Assembly (NCBI GenBank): GCA_007280935.1 | Contig: QYQK01000035.1 | Span: 1-42,727 of the forward strand | Direction: 5' to 3' | Length of the DNA: 42,727 bases | Origin: Opitutales bacterium | GTDB lineage: Bacteria; Verrucomicrobiota; Verrucomicrobiia; Opitutales; UBA953 | Part shown: in pieces, positions 8,122 through 16,740 of the stretch | How the letters are laid out: each line of letters starts with the position of its first letter | Numbering within the stretch: the first letter of the stretch is position 1 | The notes under the pieces: generated by a model | Databases searched by the model: none | Told to the model about the DNA's origin: nothing | Seen by the model: the letters and a program-made list of their open reading frames with translations, nothing else | Program-made: the position numbers and the translations under genes

Positions 8122-9291
8122 CTAACTCCGTTTCAAAGCTCGATCCAAGGCCTGGAGCCCTGCCGAAAGCATGTCTGGCGGGGTCAAAAGGCTTAAAACG
8201 ACACTCGGCGTGATCGGCGCCATTCCGTAAAAATAACCCGGGTGAGCCCAAACCCCCTCATCAATCGCATTAAGGAGGAGCTTCTCCTCCGAAACCCCGG
8301 GCGGGAGGGTGACGATCGCCGACCAGCCCGAGGCCCGAGGTAAAACGGTACAACGGTTGGCTGAATTAATCGCCCATAAGCGCACAGCCGCATCGCCTTG
8401 GGCGACCCGCGCCCGCACGGAAGCCCGCAAGGGCTCGGCCCGGCGAAGCAAATCTGGCAGGGCTAACTGAGCTGGCGTATTTACCGAAAGAAAAGCGTCC
8501 GCGATATGCTCCAATCGACGACAGGCTTCCATCGCGAAATCAATCGGCCCGGCGACGGCAATCCAGCCGAGCTTCAATTGGGGGGTCAGGGCGACCTTGG
8601 AAAGCCCGCTCAAAACAAACGTGGCGACTTGCGCCTCCCCTGCCCACGTGCCTGGCGAGGCGACTCCTTCCGCCGGATAATCCAGAAAAACCTCATCGCA
8701 CAAAATGGCCAAGCCGTGTTTTTGGGCAAAACCACGTAAGACATCACGATCGCGGCGGCTTACGAAAGAACCCGTGGGGTTGGAGGGATTGATACAGACG
8801 ATGGCCTTGGTCTGCCGTGTCACGGAAAGACTGGCGGTGTCGATGACCCACTCGCCGGCCAGTTGCACCACCTGATACGGCCTTAACGTCACACCTTCGA
8901 GAGCGGCAATGACTTCGAGCAACGGATAAGCGGGCTCCGGCACGAGAACTTCGTCGCCAGGGTTGCACAATAATTTAAATAGCCAGCTGTAGCTTTCGCT
9001 GGTGCTCGCCGAAATAAATAACCGATCCGTGGGCACGCGGGCTCCGCGCACGGTATAATAATCGGAAATCGCCGTGCGCGTCACGGCCAGGCCATGCGGA
9101 TCGGGATCTTGGCGCTGGATACCCTCACGACGCAGCAAGGTTCCCAGATCGGCGACCGACCAGGAGAACCCCGCGTTGGCCGGATTGGAGTCGGATAAAT
9201 CAATCGTCGTCTGCCCTGCCACTTTACGCCGATCACGCGCCTTGCTTAAGGCGTTGGTGGTATCTGCAAAATCAAGCCTGGAGCTGAACAT
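8122..9291 (-). CDS. PLP-dependent aminotransferase, class I/II
   Basis: A fold-type I, pyridoxal-phosphate aminotransferase of 389 aa from the ATG at 9291 (a TTG at 9309 would add 6 residues). Motifs: the substrate/cofactor segments SASTSESYSWLFKLL and PEPAYPLLE; VCINPSNPTGSF, with the conserved Asn-Pro-Thr-Gly; ILCDEVFLDYP, with the Asp that holds the pyridine nitrogen; and SGLSKVALTPQLKLGW, where K232 should form the Schiff base. The amino acid substrate cannot be read from the sequence; the closest general resemblance is to alanine/aspartate-type enzymes of family I-gamma. It is the gene upstream of rpmB on the same strand, 71 bases away, and diverges from fabV. Confidence 0.85.
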   Translation of the reverse strand: MFSSRLDFADTTNALSKARDRRKVAGQTTIDLSDSNPANAGFSWSVADLGTLLRREGIQRQDPDPHGLAVTRTAISDYYTVRGARVPTDRLFISASTSESYSWLFKLLCNPGDEVLVPEPAYPLLEVIAALEGVTLRPYQVVQLAGEWVIDTASLSVTRQTKAIVCINPSNPTGSFVSRRDRDVLRGFAQKHGLAILCDEVFLDYPAEGVASPGTWAGEAQVATFVLSGLSKVALTPQLKLGWIAVAGPIDFAMEACRRLEHIADAFLSVNTPAQLALPDLLRRAEPLRASVRARVAQGDAAVRLWAINSANRCTVLPRASGWSAIVTLPPGVSEEKLLLNAIDEGVWAHPGYFYGMAPITPSVVLSLLTPPDMLSAGLQALDRALKRS

Positions 9292-9425
9292 GCCCAGAAG
9301 AGACGGCAAGAAAGCGGCACAAGCGAGCGGAAACCATACGGGCGCGGTCCACTGACCCTCGTAGCCATCTCGACCCCTCTTACTTACGGATTGAACTCAG
9401 TATCCGCCTCTTCAAAGGTGGAGTC

Positions 9426-10628
9426 ATGTCCCAGCAAGTCGTGAAGCCCCGTGTCCGTGGGTTCATCTGCATCACCTCCCACCCCGACGGCTGTGCCGCC
9501 GCGGTCCGCGAGCAGATTGCCTATGTGAAATCCCGCCAACCCCTCCAAGGCGGACCCAAATCGGTCTTGGTCATCGGCGCCTCCACGGGTTACGGACTCT
9601 CTTCGCGTATCGCCGCCGCCTTCGGTTCCGGGGCCGCAACGCTCGGCGTATTTTTCGAACGCAACGGCGAAGGTGACAAGCCTGGTTCGCCCGGCTGGTA
9701 TAATACCACGGGGTTTCACGCCGAAGCCAAGCAGGCGGGCATCAAGGCAGTCTCCATCAATGGCGATGCGTTTTCCGCTGAATTAAAAACCCAAGTCATC
9801 GACGCCATCAAAGCCAAGATGCCTGGGGGCAAGATCGACCTCGTCATCTACTCGCTCGCCTCTCCTCGTCGTACCGCCCCCGACGGCGTGACGTACAAGT
9901 CCGTACTTAAACCGACGGGCGCTGCTTTCCACGCCAAGAATCTCGATACCGATCGTAAAATCGTGAACGATGTCGCGCTCGAAACCGCCTCCGCCGACGA
10001 TATCGTGCAGACCATCAAGGTCATGGGCGGCGAAGATTGGGAAATCTGGATGAACGCGCTCGACCAAGCAGGCGTAATCAAGGAAGGCTGCCAGACCGTC
10101 GCCTACTCCTATATCGGACCTCAAGTCACTTGGCCCATCTACAAGGACGGCACCATCGGTAAGGCCAAGGAAGATCTCGAGAGCGCCGGTCGCAAGATTG
10201 ACAGCCTGATGAAGCTCCATCGCGGCCGCGCCTTCGTCTCAGTCAACAAGGCCGTCGTCACGCAGGCCAGCTCCGCCATCCCCGTCGTCCCCCTTTACGT
10301 TTCGTTACTCTTCAAAATCATGAAGGCTAAGGGCACCCATGAAGGTTGTATCGAGCAGATTCAACGCCTCTTTGAAAAGCAGATGTACAACGGCAACGCC
10401 CTCGACTTCGATGAGAATGGTCGCGTCCGCATCGACGACTGGGAGATGGCGCCTGACGTCCAAAAGGCCGTCTTCGACATTTGGCCGACGATCACGACGG
10501 AAACCTTCGATGCGCACGCCGACTTCGCCGGCTACCAGACCGACTTCCATAAGAACTTCGGGTTCGGCCTCGCCGGGATTGATTACGAAGCCCCGACCGA
10601 AGTCGAACGCCCGATTGAGGACGTTTAA
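9426..10628 (+). CDS. fabV: enoyl-ACP/enoyl-CoA reductase FabV
   Basis: The NADH-dependent reductase of the last step in each fatty acid elongation cycle, of the triclosan-tolerant FabV type (about 400 aa, exactly the length here). The N terminus VVKPRVRGFICITSHPDGC is characteristic. The Rossmann glycine motif is VIGASTGYGLSS (49-60), and the FabV Tyr-x8-Lys catalytic pair is Y239 and K248 in PIYKDGTIGKAK. YSLASPRRT and the C-terminal FGFGLAGIDYE also fit. A ribosome-binding site GGTGGAG lies just before the ATG. The stop is immediately followed by the parA start with no gap. A FabI could exist elsewhere in the genome. Confidence 0.97.
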   Translation: MSQQVVKPRVRGFICITSHPDGCAAAVREQIAYVKSRQPLQGGPKSVLVIGASTGYGLSSRIAAAFGSGAATLGVFFERNGEGDKPGSPGWYNTTGFHAEAKQAGIKAVSINGDAFSAELKTQVIDAIKAKMPGGKIDLVIYSLASPRRTAPDGVTYKSVLKPTGAAFHAKNLDTDRKIVNDVALETASADDIVQTIKVMGGEDWEIWMNALDQAGVIKEGCQTVAYSYIGPQVTWPIYKDGTIGKAKEDLESAGRKIDSLMKLHRGRAFVSVNKAVVTQASSAIPVVPLYVSLLFKIMKAKGTHEGCIEQIQRLFEKQMYNGNALDFDENGRVRIDDWEMAPDVQKAVFDIWPTITTETFDAHADFAGYQTDFHKNFGFGLAGIDYEAPTEVERPIEDV

Positions 10629-11405
10629 ATGTCTAAAATATTCTCCATTGCGAACCAGAAAGGCGGCGTCGGCAAGACGACGACGACGATTAACCTCGGC
10701 GCTGGCCTCGCCCGACTCGGCATCCCCACCCTCGTCATCGACCTCGACGCGCAAGCCAACGCCACCAGTGCGCTCGGTATCGAAAAGACCGAAGGTAAAT
10801 CGCTTTATAAAGTGCTACACGGCGAAGCAAACGCCGCTGACATGGTCGTCGCGACCTCCACCGACAAGCTCGACCTGATTCCCTCCGAGGTCGATCTCGC
10901 CGCCGTCGAATCTGAACTCGCTCAAGCCGAAAACTACCTGACCCGCCTCCGCGATGCGCTCGCTCCGCTCATCGCCGCTGGCAAATACAAGGCCATCCTC
11001 ATCGACTGCCCACCCGCCCTCGGCATGCTGTCGATGAACGCCCTTGCCGCCTCGGACCACCTTATCGTCACCCTGCAAACCGAATACCTTGCCATGGAAG
11101 GCCTCGGCCAGATTCTCGGCGTGGTCGATCAGCTCAAGGCCGCGGGAGCTGGCGACAAGCTGACCGTCGGCGCGATTGTGATGACGATGTACGACGCGCG
11201 TACAAATCTTTCTCGGCAAGTCGTTGAAGAAGTGAAGACCCACTTTCCGGAGCTTGTCATGAAGGCGATGATTCCGCGGACGATTCGGCTTTCGGAAGCC
11301 CCCAGTCACGGCAAGACCATCTTCCAATACGATATTCATTCCCCGGGCGCCGTCGCTTACAACGCGCTCGCCAAGGAATTCGCCGTACGCTTCGCGCTGA
11401 AGTGA
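10629..11405 (+). CDS. parA: ParA/Soj-family ATPase
   Basis: A 258-aa Walker-type ATPase of the chromosome-partitioning ParA/Soj/MinD class. The deviant Walker A box is KGGVGKTT (residues 11-18), the switch region is VIDLDAQANAT, Walker B is ILIDCPPALGMLS, and the C-terminal part contains TIRLSEAPSHGKTI, which is typical of chromosomal Soj. It lacks an N-terminal DNA-binding domain, as chromosomal ParA proteins do. It should bind DNA in the ATP state and be stimulated by a ParB partner, but no parB is adjacent: the next gene, with a GTG start overlapping this stop by 3 bases, is unrelated to ParB. Its start touches the fabV stop, so it is co-transcribed with fabV. Confidence 0.93.
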   Translation: MSKIFSIANQKGGVGKTTTTINLGAGLARLGIPTLVIDLDAQANATSALGIEKTEGKSLYKVLHGEANAADMVVATSTDKLDLIPSEVDLAAVESELAQAENYLTRLRDALAPLIAAGKYKAILIDCPPALGMLSMNALAASDHLIVTLQTEYLAMEGLGQILGVVDQLKAAGAGDKLTVGAIVMTMYDARTNLSRQVVEEVKTHFPELVMKAMIPRTIRLSEAPSHGKTIFQYDIHSPGAVAYNALAKEFAVRFALK

Positions 11406-12097
11406 GCGCGTCCGGCCAGCTGCGCGTCCGCCAGGTCCGGAGTTTCGAAGAACTCAGGACCACGCGCTTCGCCGACGGCGTCAACGCGCTCTACTGGGAG
11501 CGCACGCTGCCTGGCGATTACGCCGAGGTCATCGCGAAGCTTGGGCCCGGCGAAGGTATCGTGCCGCTCGACGACGAACGCATCCGCGGCCTCGACCTGA
11601 CGCCGGCTGGCCGACTCGCCGCTGAAGCGATGCTTGCGGACCAGCAGCTCCTCCGTGACCACGACCTCGCCCCGTCACTCAACTGCGTCTACGACTGCGT
11701 GCGCAATCCGGATGCCGGTACCGTACCGACGGACGTGACGTCGTTCCACGTCGACAGCGCGCCCGTCGAGGTCGACACGTGGCTCTGCACCTACCAGGGA
11801 GCCTGCAGCGAAGGCCTCCGCAACGAGGATGCTCTGCTCAAGATCGAGATTCCCGAGATCCGCGCGGCACTGCTCAAGGAATACGGCGGCGCGGACGACG
11901 CGGGGTTCGCCGAGTTCCTCCACGAACATAGCTACGACTCGCATTACGCGCCCAAGCCCGGTGCGACGCCCTACTCTTTCGGAACATTCGCGCTGTGGCG
12001 TATCGCCACGCGCTGGCCTGGCAGCCCGGTGCCTCCCTGCATCCACCGCGCTCCGGAAAACCGCCCTGACTCACCGCGCCTGCTGCTGATCAGCTGA
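11402..12097 (+). CDS. unknown protein with a possible Fe(II)/2-oxoglutarate-type HxD...H pattern
   Basis: A 231-aa protein, GTG start, translationally coupled to parA (GTGA). I do not recognise it securely; it may belong to the DUF1826 group. What can be seen: an N-terminal region of about 90 residues without clear features, then SFHVDSAPVEVDTWLCTYQG with H116 and D118, and near the C terminus IHRAPENRPDSPRLLLIS with H215 and R226. An HxD, a distal His and an Arg about ten residues later, set on short hydrophobic strands, is the arrangement of the metal and 2-oxoglutarate ligands in double-stranded beta-helix oxygenases. That fold is an inference; no homology is shown. The order fabV-parA-this gene gives no clear functional link. 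Confidence 0.6.
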   Translation: MSASGQLRVRQVRSFEELRTTRFADGVNALYWERTLPGDYAEVIAKLGPGEGIVPLDDERIRGLDLTPAGRLAAEAMLADQQLLRDHDLAPSLNCVYDCVRNPDAGTVPTDVTSFHVDSAPVEVDTWLCTYQGACSEGLRNEDALLKIEIPEIRAALLKEYGGADDAGFAEFLHEHSYDSHYAPKPGATPYSFGTFALWRIATRWPGSPVPPCIHRAPENRPDSPRLLLIS

Positions 12098-12098
12098 G

Positions 12099-13160
12099 TT
12101 ACTTCACCAAGGTCAGCTTGGAAGGATAGCGACGGTCGGCGTTCCATTCGCCGAGGTAGATGTCGCCGGCGGAATCCACGAAGAGGTCGTGGCCGTGCTT
12201 GAAGACCAGCTGGGCCTGGCTAAGCGGCTGGAGCTTACCGTCGACATATTTGGGCTCATTGCCGCCGGGCGCGCTGAGGACCTTCTTCGTGGCGCGATCC
12301 AGCACGAGCAGGAAGCCCGACTGCGCGAGGCGCTTGCCCTTGGCATCCTTGCTCCAGCAGACGGCGGTATAAATCTTGTCACCACGGAAGAACAGCTGCC
12401 CCGCGAAAGCGCCGGGCAGATCAAGGGTGTCGACATGCTTGCCGTCCAAGGTGAACGCCTTGATCTGGTTCTGGCTGCGCGAAGGTACCCAGACGAGCGG
12501 ACCGCGCGGATCCGTGGTATCAATCGAGATACCGTGCGCATTGCTGAGACTCGCGCCATCCTTCGTGGGGCCGCCCCATTTCTTGAGCAGTTTTCCCTCG
12601 AGAGAGAATTCGTAGATGAGGTTTGATCCGTAGCCATCGGCGACGAGCAACGTGCCTGCTGGCGTCCAGGCCACGTCGCAAGGCATGAACTTACCGTCGC
12701 TCAATCCGAGCTCCTTCGGCGTCGGGAACTTACGCACGACCTTGCCCTCGGTCGTCAGCAGCGTAATCCGACCTTCCACCGCGGAAGGATTCCAGCCCTC
12801 GGCCGCCATGTGCCAGCCAGAGTCAACGTGTACAAGATACTCCACGCCGTCTTTCTCGAAGATCTCCAGGCCGTGACCGCCACCGAGGCCGGCGCTGATT
12901 GAGCAGACATAGCGGCCGTCCTTCTCGAAGACGATGAAGTCGTTCTTCGGGTGGTCGGTGACGAGATAGATACGACCGGCCTTATCCTCGGCAAGCGCGT
13001 GGGAGTTGACCACCGGGGCGACCTTAGGGTCAGCCTTCGCCCAATTGAAATCGACCGAGTAACGGAGGGTACCGTGCCCCAAGATAGGGGAACCTTTTTC
13101 CTGCGAGAAGAGGGTCGCGCAAATAAACAGCAAGGCGATATGTATAGTATGCGTGTTCAT
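12099..13160 (-). CDS. exported six-bladed beta-propeller (NHL-like) protein
   Basis: A 353-aa protein with a short signal peptide (about residues 1-19, hydrophobic IHIALLFICATLF), so it works in the periplasm or outside. The rest shows repeated propeller blades of the NHL / peptidyl-amidating-lyase-like type: AEDKAGRIYLVTD, GHGLEIFEKDGVEYLVHVD, PCDVAWTPAGTLLVADGYGSNLIYEFS, NAHGISIDTTD, and DLFVDSAGDIYLGEWNADRRYPSKL at the end. Such proteins bind ligands or act as lyases, but the active-site residues cannot be assigned here. The ATG overlaps the stop of the small gene upstream (ATGA), so the two are coupled. Confidence 0.75.
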   Translation of the reverse strand: MNTHTIHIALLFICATLFSQEKGSPILGHGTLRYSVDFNWAKADPKVAPVVNSHALAEDKAGRIYLVTDHPKNDFIVFEKDGRYVCSISAGLGGGHGLEIFEKDGVEYLVHVDSGWHMAAEGWNPSAVEGRITLLTTEGKVVRKFPTPKELGLSDGKFMPCDVAWTPAGTLLVADGYGSNLIYEFSLEGKLLKKWGGPTKDGASLSNAHGISIDTTDPRGPLVWVPSRSQNQIKAFTLDGKHVDTLDLPGAFAGQLFFRGDKIYTAVCWSKDAKGKRLAQSGFLLVLDRATKKVLSAPGGNEPKYVDGKLQPLSQAQLVFKHGHDLFVDSAGDIYLGEWNADRRYPSKLTLVK

Positions 13161-13447
13161 AAAATTTCTTTGGCAATTTCATCCCAAAGCTGATCGACCT
13201 GCGACAGCTTTTGTACCGGGCGGCCAGCTTCCACAAACCAGTAACGGGCGTTCCCGAGGTCGCCCTCGATGAGGTGCAGCAACGCATGCAGCCAAGATCC
13301 CATCGGCGTCTCCATGTCTTGGGCGATATCATGCGCCGCCTCCCATTCGCCTTTCTTAATAAACCAGAGTGCCCTCGCTTCCAGCGAAAGGCTCTTAGGC
13401 GGCACAGCGTCCTTAATCGCTGATGCTTTCAGTTCAGCCAACGTCAT
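13157..13447 (-). CDS. small helical protein, unknown
   Basis: A 96-aa protein, predicted almost wholly helical and acidic to neutral, with a repeat-like pattern (ARALWFIKKGEWEAAHDIAQD, then WLHALLHLIEGDLGNARYWF) that looks like one or two TPR-type helical hairpins. Similar short proteins are common as conserved hypotheticals, but no function is known to me. It starts at the ATG at 13447, shares its promoter region with mfd on the other strand, and overlaps the beta-propeller gene by 4 bases. Confidence 0.65.
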   Translation of the reverse strand: MTLAELKASAIKDAVPPKSLSLEARALWFIKKGEWEAAHDIAQDMETPMGSWLHALLHLIEGDLGNARYWFVEAGRPVQKLSQVDQLWDEIAKEIL

Positions 13448-13506
13448 ACGGCCACCCTAATGACGGGATACCTTGACGCAAGAAGGCTTCCCAACTCGAT
13501 AGCGTC

Positions 13507-16500
13507 ATGTCCGCTCAGCCACGCCGTGCCCTGACCGGCGTGCCCGCGCACGCTTGGGCGGCCTGCGCCTGCTCGGAAGGCGCCGACCGCAGCGTCCTCG
13601 TATTACTTGCTTCAAATCTCGGCGCAGCCGAAACCCTGGCCGAAGAAACCGCCCAACTCCTGAGCGAGATCAACGGTAGCCAGCCCACCGCGCGCACGCT
13701 CACCGAAGCTGATGCCGCGGTGCCCGCCTTCGAAGCCGACTGTGATTTGCTGGGCGTTCTTTCCGCCCTCCGTCACGGCCAACATACCGCGCAACGACCG
13801 TTGCTCATCGCCTGCACTCCGGGCTCGCTCGTTCGCCGGGCACCTGCCCTCGCATCGACTGCCGAACGCGAACTTGTCGTGCGTAAGGGCGGCAAACTTT
13901 CCATTCAAAAATTTGCCCAACGGTTGGCCGAAGATTTTGGCTATGCTCACGAAGCACTCTGCGAACAACCCGGAGAGTTCGCACTCCGCGGCGGCATCCT
14001 CGATGTCTATCCGCTCAACGCGCAGATGCCCGTGCGCATCGACCTCTTCGGCGACACGGTCGAGTCGCTCCGCCCTTTCGATCCCGCGACCCAGCGCAGC
14101 GAAGGCGAAGTCGAAGGCCTCGTTATCTGTGCGCCGCGCGATGATTCGGGCCAAGCCAACGAAGTCTCCTTTTTTGATCACCTGCCACCCGAGACTCTGA
14201 TCATCGCCGTCGATCAAAGCCTGGAAGACCCTGCCTGCGTGGCCGTACACGCGAGCGGCCTGGCGGAATTACTACTCGAAGAAACCGACGAAGCCCCGGC
14301 CGACTATCTCGCCCAGGCCCTGGATTCAGCCCCAGCGGAATCGCTCTTAATCGGTGCCGCGGAAGATCCGGCACACGCCCGAGCGACCCTCCTCCGTGGC
14401 GCAGCCGCGCTCGCCAAAGACGGCCGCCTTTGCCTATTAGCCGGCGACACCGACGGTTCAGTGGAACGGCTGTCAACCGACGTAGCGGCGATTCAAGTGC
14501 GGGGTTTCAATCCGCGGATTATTCATGCGCGCTTCGGTGGCGGCATCATCATTCCCCCCGGCGCGTTGTCGGGTCTATTAAAGAGCGGCCTCGTGCTGTT
14601 GACCGAACGCGAACTATTTGGCCGCCGCAAAAGACCTCTCGCCTCCCTGCCCCGTCGCCGTACTGCCGTCCGCGCTGCGGTGGGTAGAGCACTCGACTTC
14701 GGCGAAGTCGTCGATGGCGATGCCTTAGTGCACGCGACCCAAGGCGTCTGTCTCTTTAAGGGAATCCGTCCGTTTGAAAATGACGGCCGCACCGAAGATT
14801 ATATCTCGCTGGAATTTGCGGAGAAATCGATGCTCCACTTGCCGCTGCGAGAGTCGCATCTCCTGACGCGCTACATCGGTATCGGTCGGGCGCATCCCAA
14901 GCTTTCGAAACTCGGGGGCGGCGGTTGGGAAAAATCGCGGAGAGCTGCGGAAAAAGCGACCGGCGATCTTGCGGCCCAATTGCTCGCCATGCAGGCTGAG
15001 CGTTCGTCTCGTCCGGGCATCGCCCATCCCAAGGACGAAGATAATCCTTGGATGGGTGAGTTTGAACGCTCCTTCCCGCACCGCGAGACACCCGACCAAG
15101 CCCGGGCCATCGAAGAATGTAAACGCGACATGGAACGGCCAGCGGCGATGGATCGCTTGGTGAGCGGCGACGTCGGCTTCGGTAAGACTGAGGTAGCCTT
15201 ACGAGCGGCCTTCAAATCCGTTCTCGGTGGCCGACAGGTCGCGATTCTCGCGCCGACCACGGTGCTCGCACAGCAGCATTTCGAAAGCTTTAAGGAGCGC
15301 CTCGCCCGCTGGCCGGTTTCCGTCGAACTCCTCAGCGGCTATCGTACGGCTAAACAGAAAGCGGAAGTCCGCGCCCGCGCTGCGGCGGGCACCGTTGATA
15401 TCGTCGTCGGCACGCATGCCTTGCTTTCGGATGGAACCAGCTTCGGCCGACTCGGCCTCGTCATCATCGACGAAGAGCACCGCTTTGGCGTGCGGCACAA
15501 AGAACGGCTCAAGCAATTACGGGCGGAAGTTGACGTGCTCGCCATGAGCGCGACCCCCATCCCCCGGACGCTCTACCTCGCACTCGTCGGCGCCCGCGAC
15601 CTTAGCGTGATTGAAACGCCCCCGCGCGAGCGGCTGCCCATCCGCACCATCGTGCGTAGCTACGATGAGCGTCTGGTCCGCGATGCCGTCAAGGCCGAGC
15701 TCGCCCGGGGCGGCCAAGTTTTCTACCTGCACAACCGCGTCGAAACCATCCAAGCCGTGGCCGAACGCCTCGCCGCCCTACTCCCCAAGGCGCGCATCAT
15801 CGTCGGGCATGGTCAGATGGGAGCCGGGGAACTGGAGGAGACCATGTCGGCCTTTGTCGCCGGGGAATACGATGTTCTGGTGTGCACGACCATCATTGAG
15901 ACCGGATTGGATATTCCGAATTGCAATACCCTCATCATCGAAGGCGCGGACCGCTTTGGCCTAGCGCAACTCTACCAACTCCGCGGTCGCGTCGGACGCT
16001 TTAACCGACAGGCCTACGCTTACCTCTTCCTCCATCGTCACGCCAACCTCGTGGGCACGGCGCACCGTCGGCTTTCTGCCATCCGCCAATACAACCAGCT
16101 TGGTGCCGGTTTCCGCATCGCCATGCGCGACTTGGAACTTCGCGGCGCCGGCAACATCCTCGGCTCCGAACAAAGCGGGCACGTGGCCACCGTCGGGTTT
16201 GATTTATATTGTCAATTATTACGCCGGAGCGTGGCCAAACTCCGGGGCGACAAAGGCGCGGCGGTCGACCGCTGCGAGATTCAACTGGATTTCGTCATGC
16301 ATACTCAAGGGCCCTTGGGCGTCGCATCCGACAAGTCAGGCGACGGCGAAGCCCCCATTCTCACCGCCACGCTCCCGGCGGACTGGATACCCGAAACCCG
16401 ATTGCGCATCGAAGCCTTCCGCAAGATCGCCCTCGCGGTCGATGGCTCAGAGGTCGCTGAATTACGCAGTTCCTTGCTGGATCGCTATGGACGACTGCCC

Positions 16501-16740
16501 CCCGAAGCGGACGCCCTCTTACAACTGGCTGATATCCGCTGCCTGGCTGAGCAAAAAGGCGTCACCTCGATTTCGACCGAAGATAGCATTCTTAAGTGCT
16601 TGGCCGTAGGGAAAAAGAACTTTGCCGAGCCAATCCTCATCGGGAACCGCTTTCCCCGCTTGACCGTAAGGGACCCCCTGCGGAAACTTAAAGAAATCCG
16701 TGGCTTTTTATCCCGGATACCTGAACCTACCGGAAAATGA
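13507..16740 (+). CDS. mfd: transcription-repair coupling factor Mfd
   Basis: Mfd (1077 aa, slightly short of the usual 1150) removes RNA polymerase stalled at DNA damage and recruits UvrA. In order: a UvrB-like N-terminal module (FALRGGILDVYPL around residue 160), a CarD-like RNA-polymerase-interacting domain (about 395-490, FGEVVDGDALVHATQGVCLF), then the RecG-like helicase with Walker A GDVGFGKTEVA (about 552-562), DEEHRFGV (about 655), SATPIPRTLYLAL, IIETGLDIPNCNT and QLYQLRGRVGR, and a C-terminal TRCF domain. The stop overlaps the start of the next gene (ATGA), so mfd and the isomerase are coupled. Confidence 0.97.
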   Translation: MSAQPRRALTGVPAHAWAACACSEGADRSVLVLLASNLGAAETLAEETAQLLSEINGSQPTARTLTEADAAVPAFEADCDLLGVLSALRHGQHTAQRPLLIACTPGSLVRRAPALASTAERELVVRKGGKLSIQKFAQRLAEDFGYAHEALCEQPGEFALRGGILDVYPLNAQMPVRIDLFGDTVESLRPFDPATQRSEGEVEGLVICAPRDDSGQANEVSFFDHLPPETLIIAVDQSLEDPACVAVHASGLAELLLEETDEAPADYLAQALDSAPAESLLIGAAEDPAHARATLLRGAAALAKDGRLCLLAGDTDGSVERLSTDVAAIQVRGFNPRIIHARFGGGIIIPPGALSGLLKSGLVLLTERELFGRRKRPLASLPRRRTAVRAAVGRALDFGEVVDGDALVHATQGVCLFKGIRPFENDGRTEDYISLEFAEKSMLHLPLRESHLLTRYIGIGRAHPKLSKLGGGGWEKSRRAAEKATGDLAAQLLAMQAERSSRPGIAHPKDEDNPWMGEFERSFPHRETPDQARAIEECKRDMERPAAMDRLVSGDVGFGKTEVALRAAFKSVLGGRQVAILAPTTVLAQQHFESFKERLARWPVSVELLSGYRTAKQKAEVRARAAAGTVDIVVGTHALLSDGTSFGRLGLVIIDEEHRFGVRHKERLKQLRAEVDVLAMSATPIPRTLYLALVGARDLSVIETPPRERLPIRTIVRSYDERLVRDAVKAELARGGQVFYLHNRVETIQAVAERLAALLPKARIIVGHGQMGAGELEETMSAFVAGEYDVLVCTTIIETGLDIPNCNTLIIEGADRFGLAQLYQLRGRVGRFNRQAYAYLFLHRHANLVGTAHRRLSAIRQYNQLGAGFRIAMRDLELRGAGNILGSEQSGHVATVGFDLYCQLLRRSVAKLRGDKGAAVDRCEIQLDFVMHTQGPLGVASDKSGDGEAPILTATLPADWIPETRLRIEAFRKIALAVDGSEVAELRSSLLDRYGRLPPEADALLQLADIRCLAEQKGVTSISTEDSILKCLAVGKKNFAEPILIGNRFPRLTVRDPLRKLKEIRGFLSRIPEPTGK

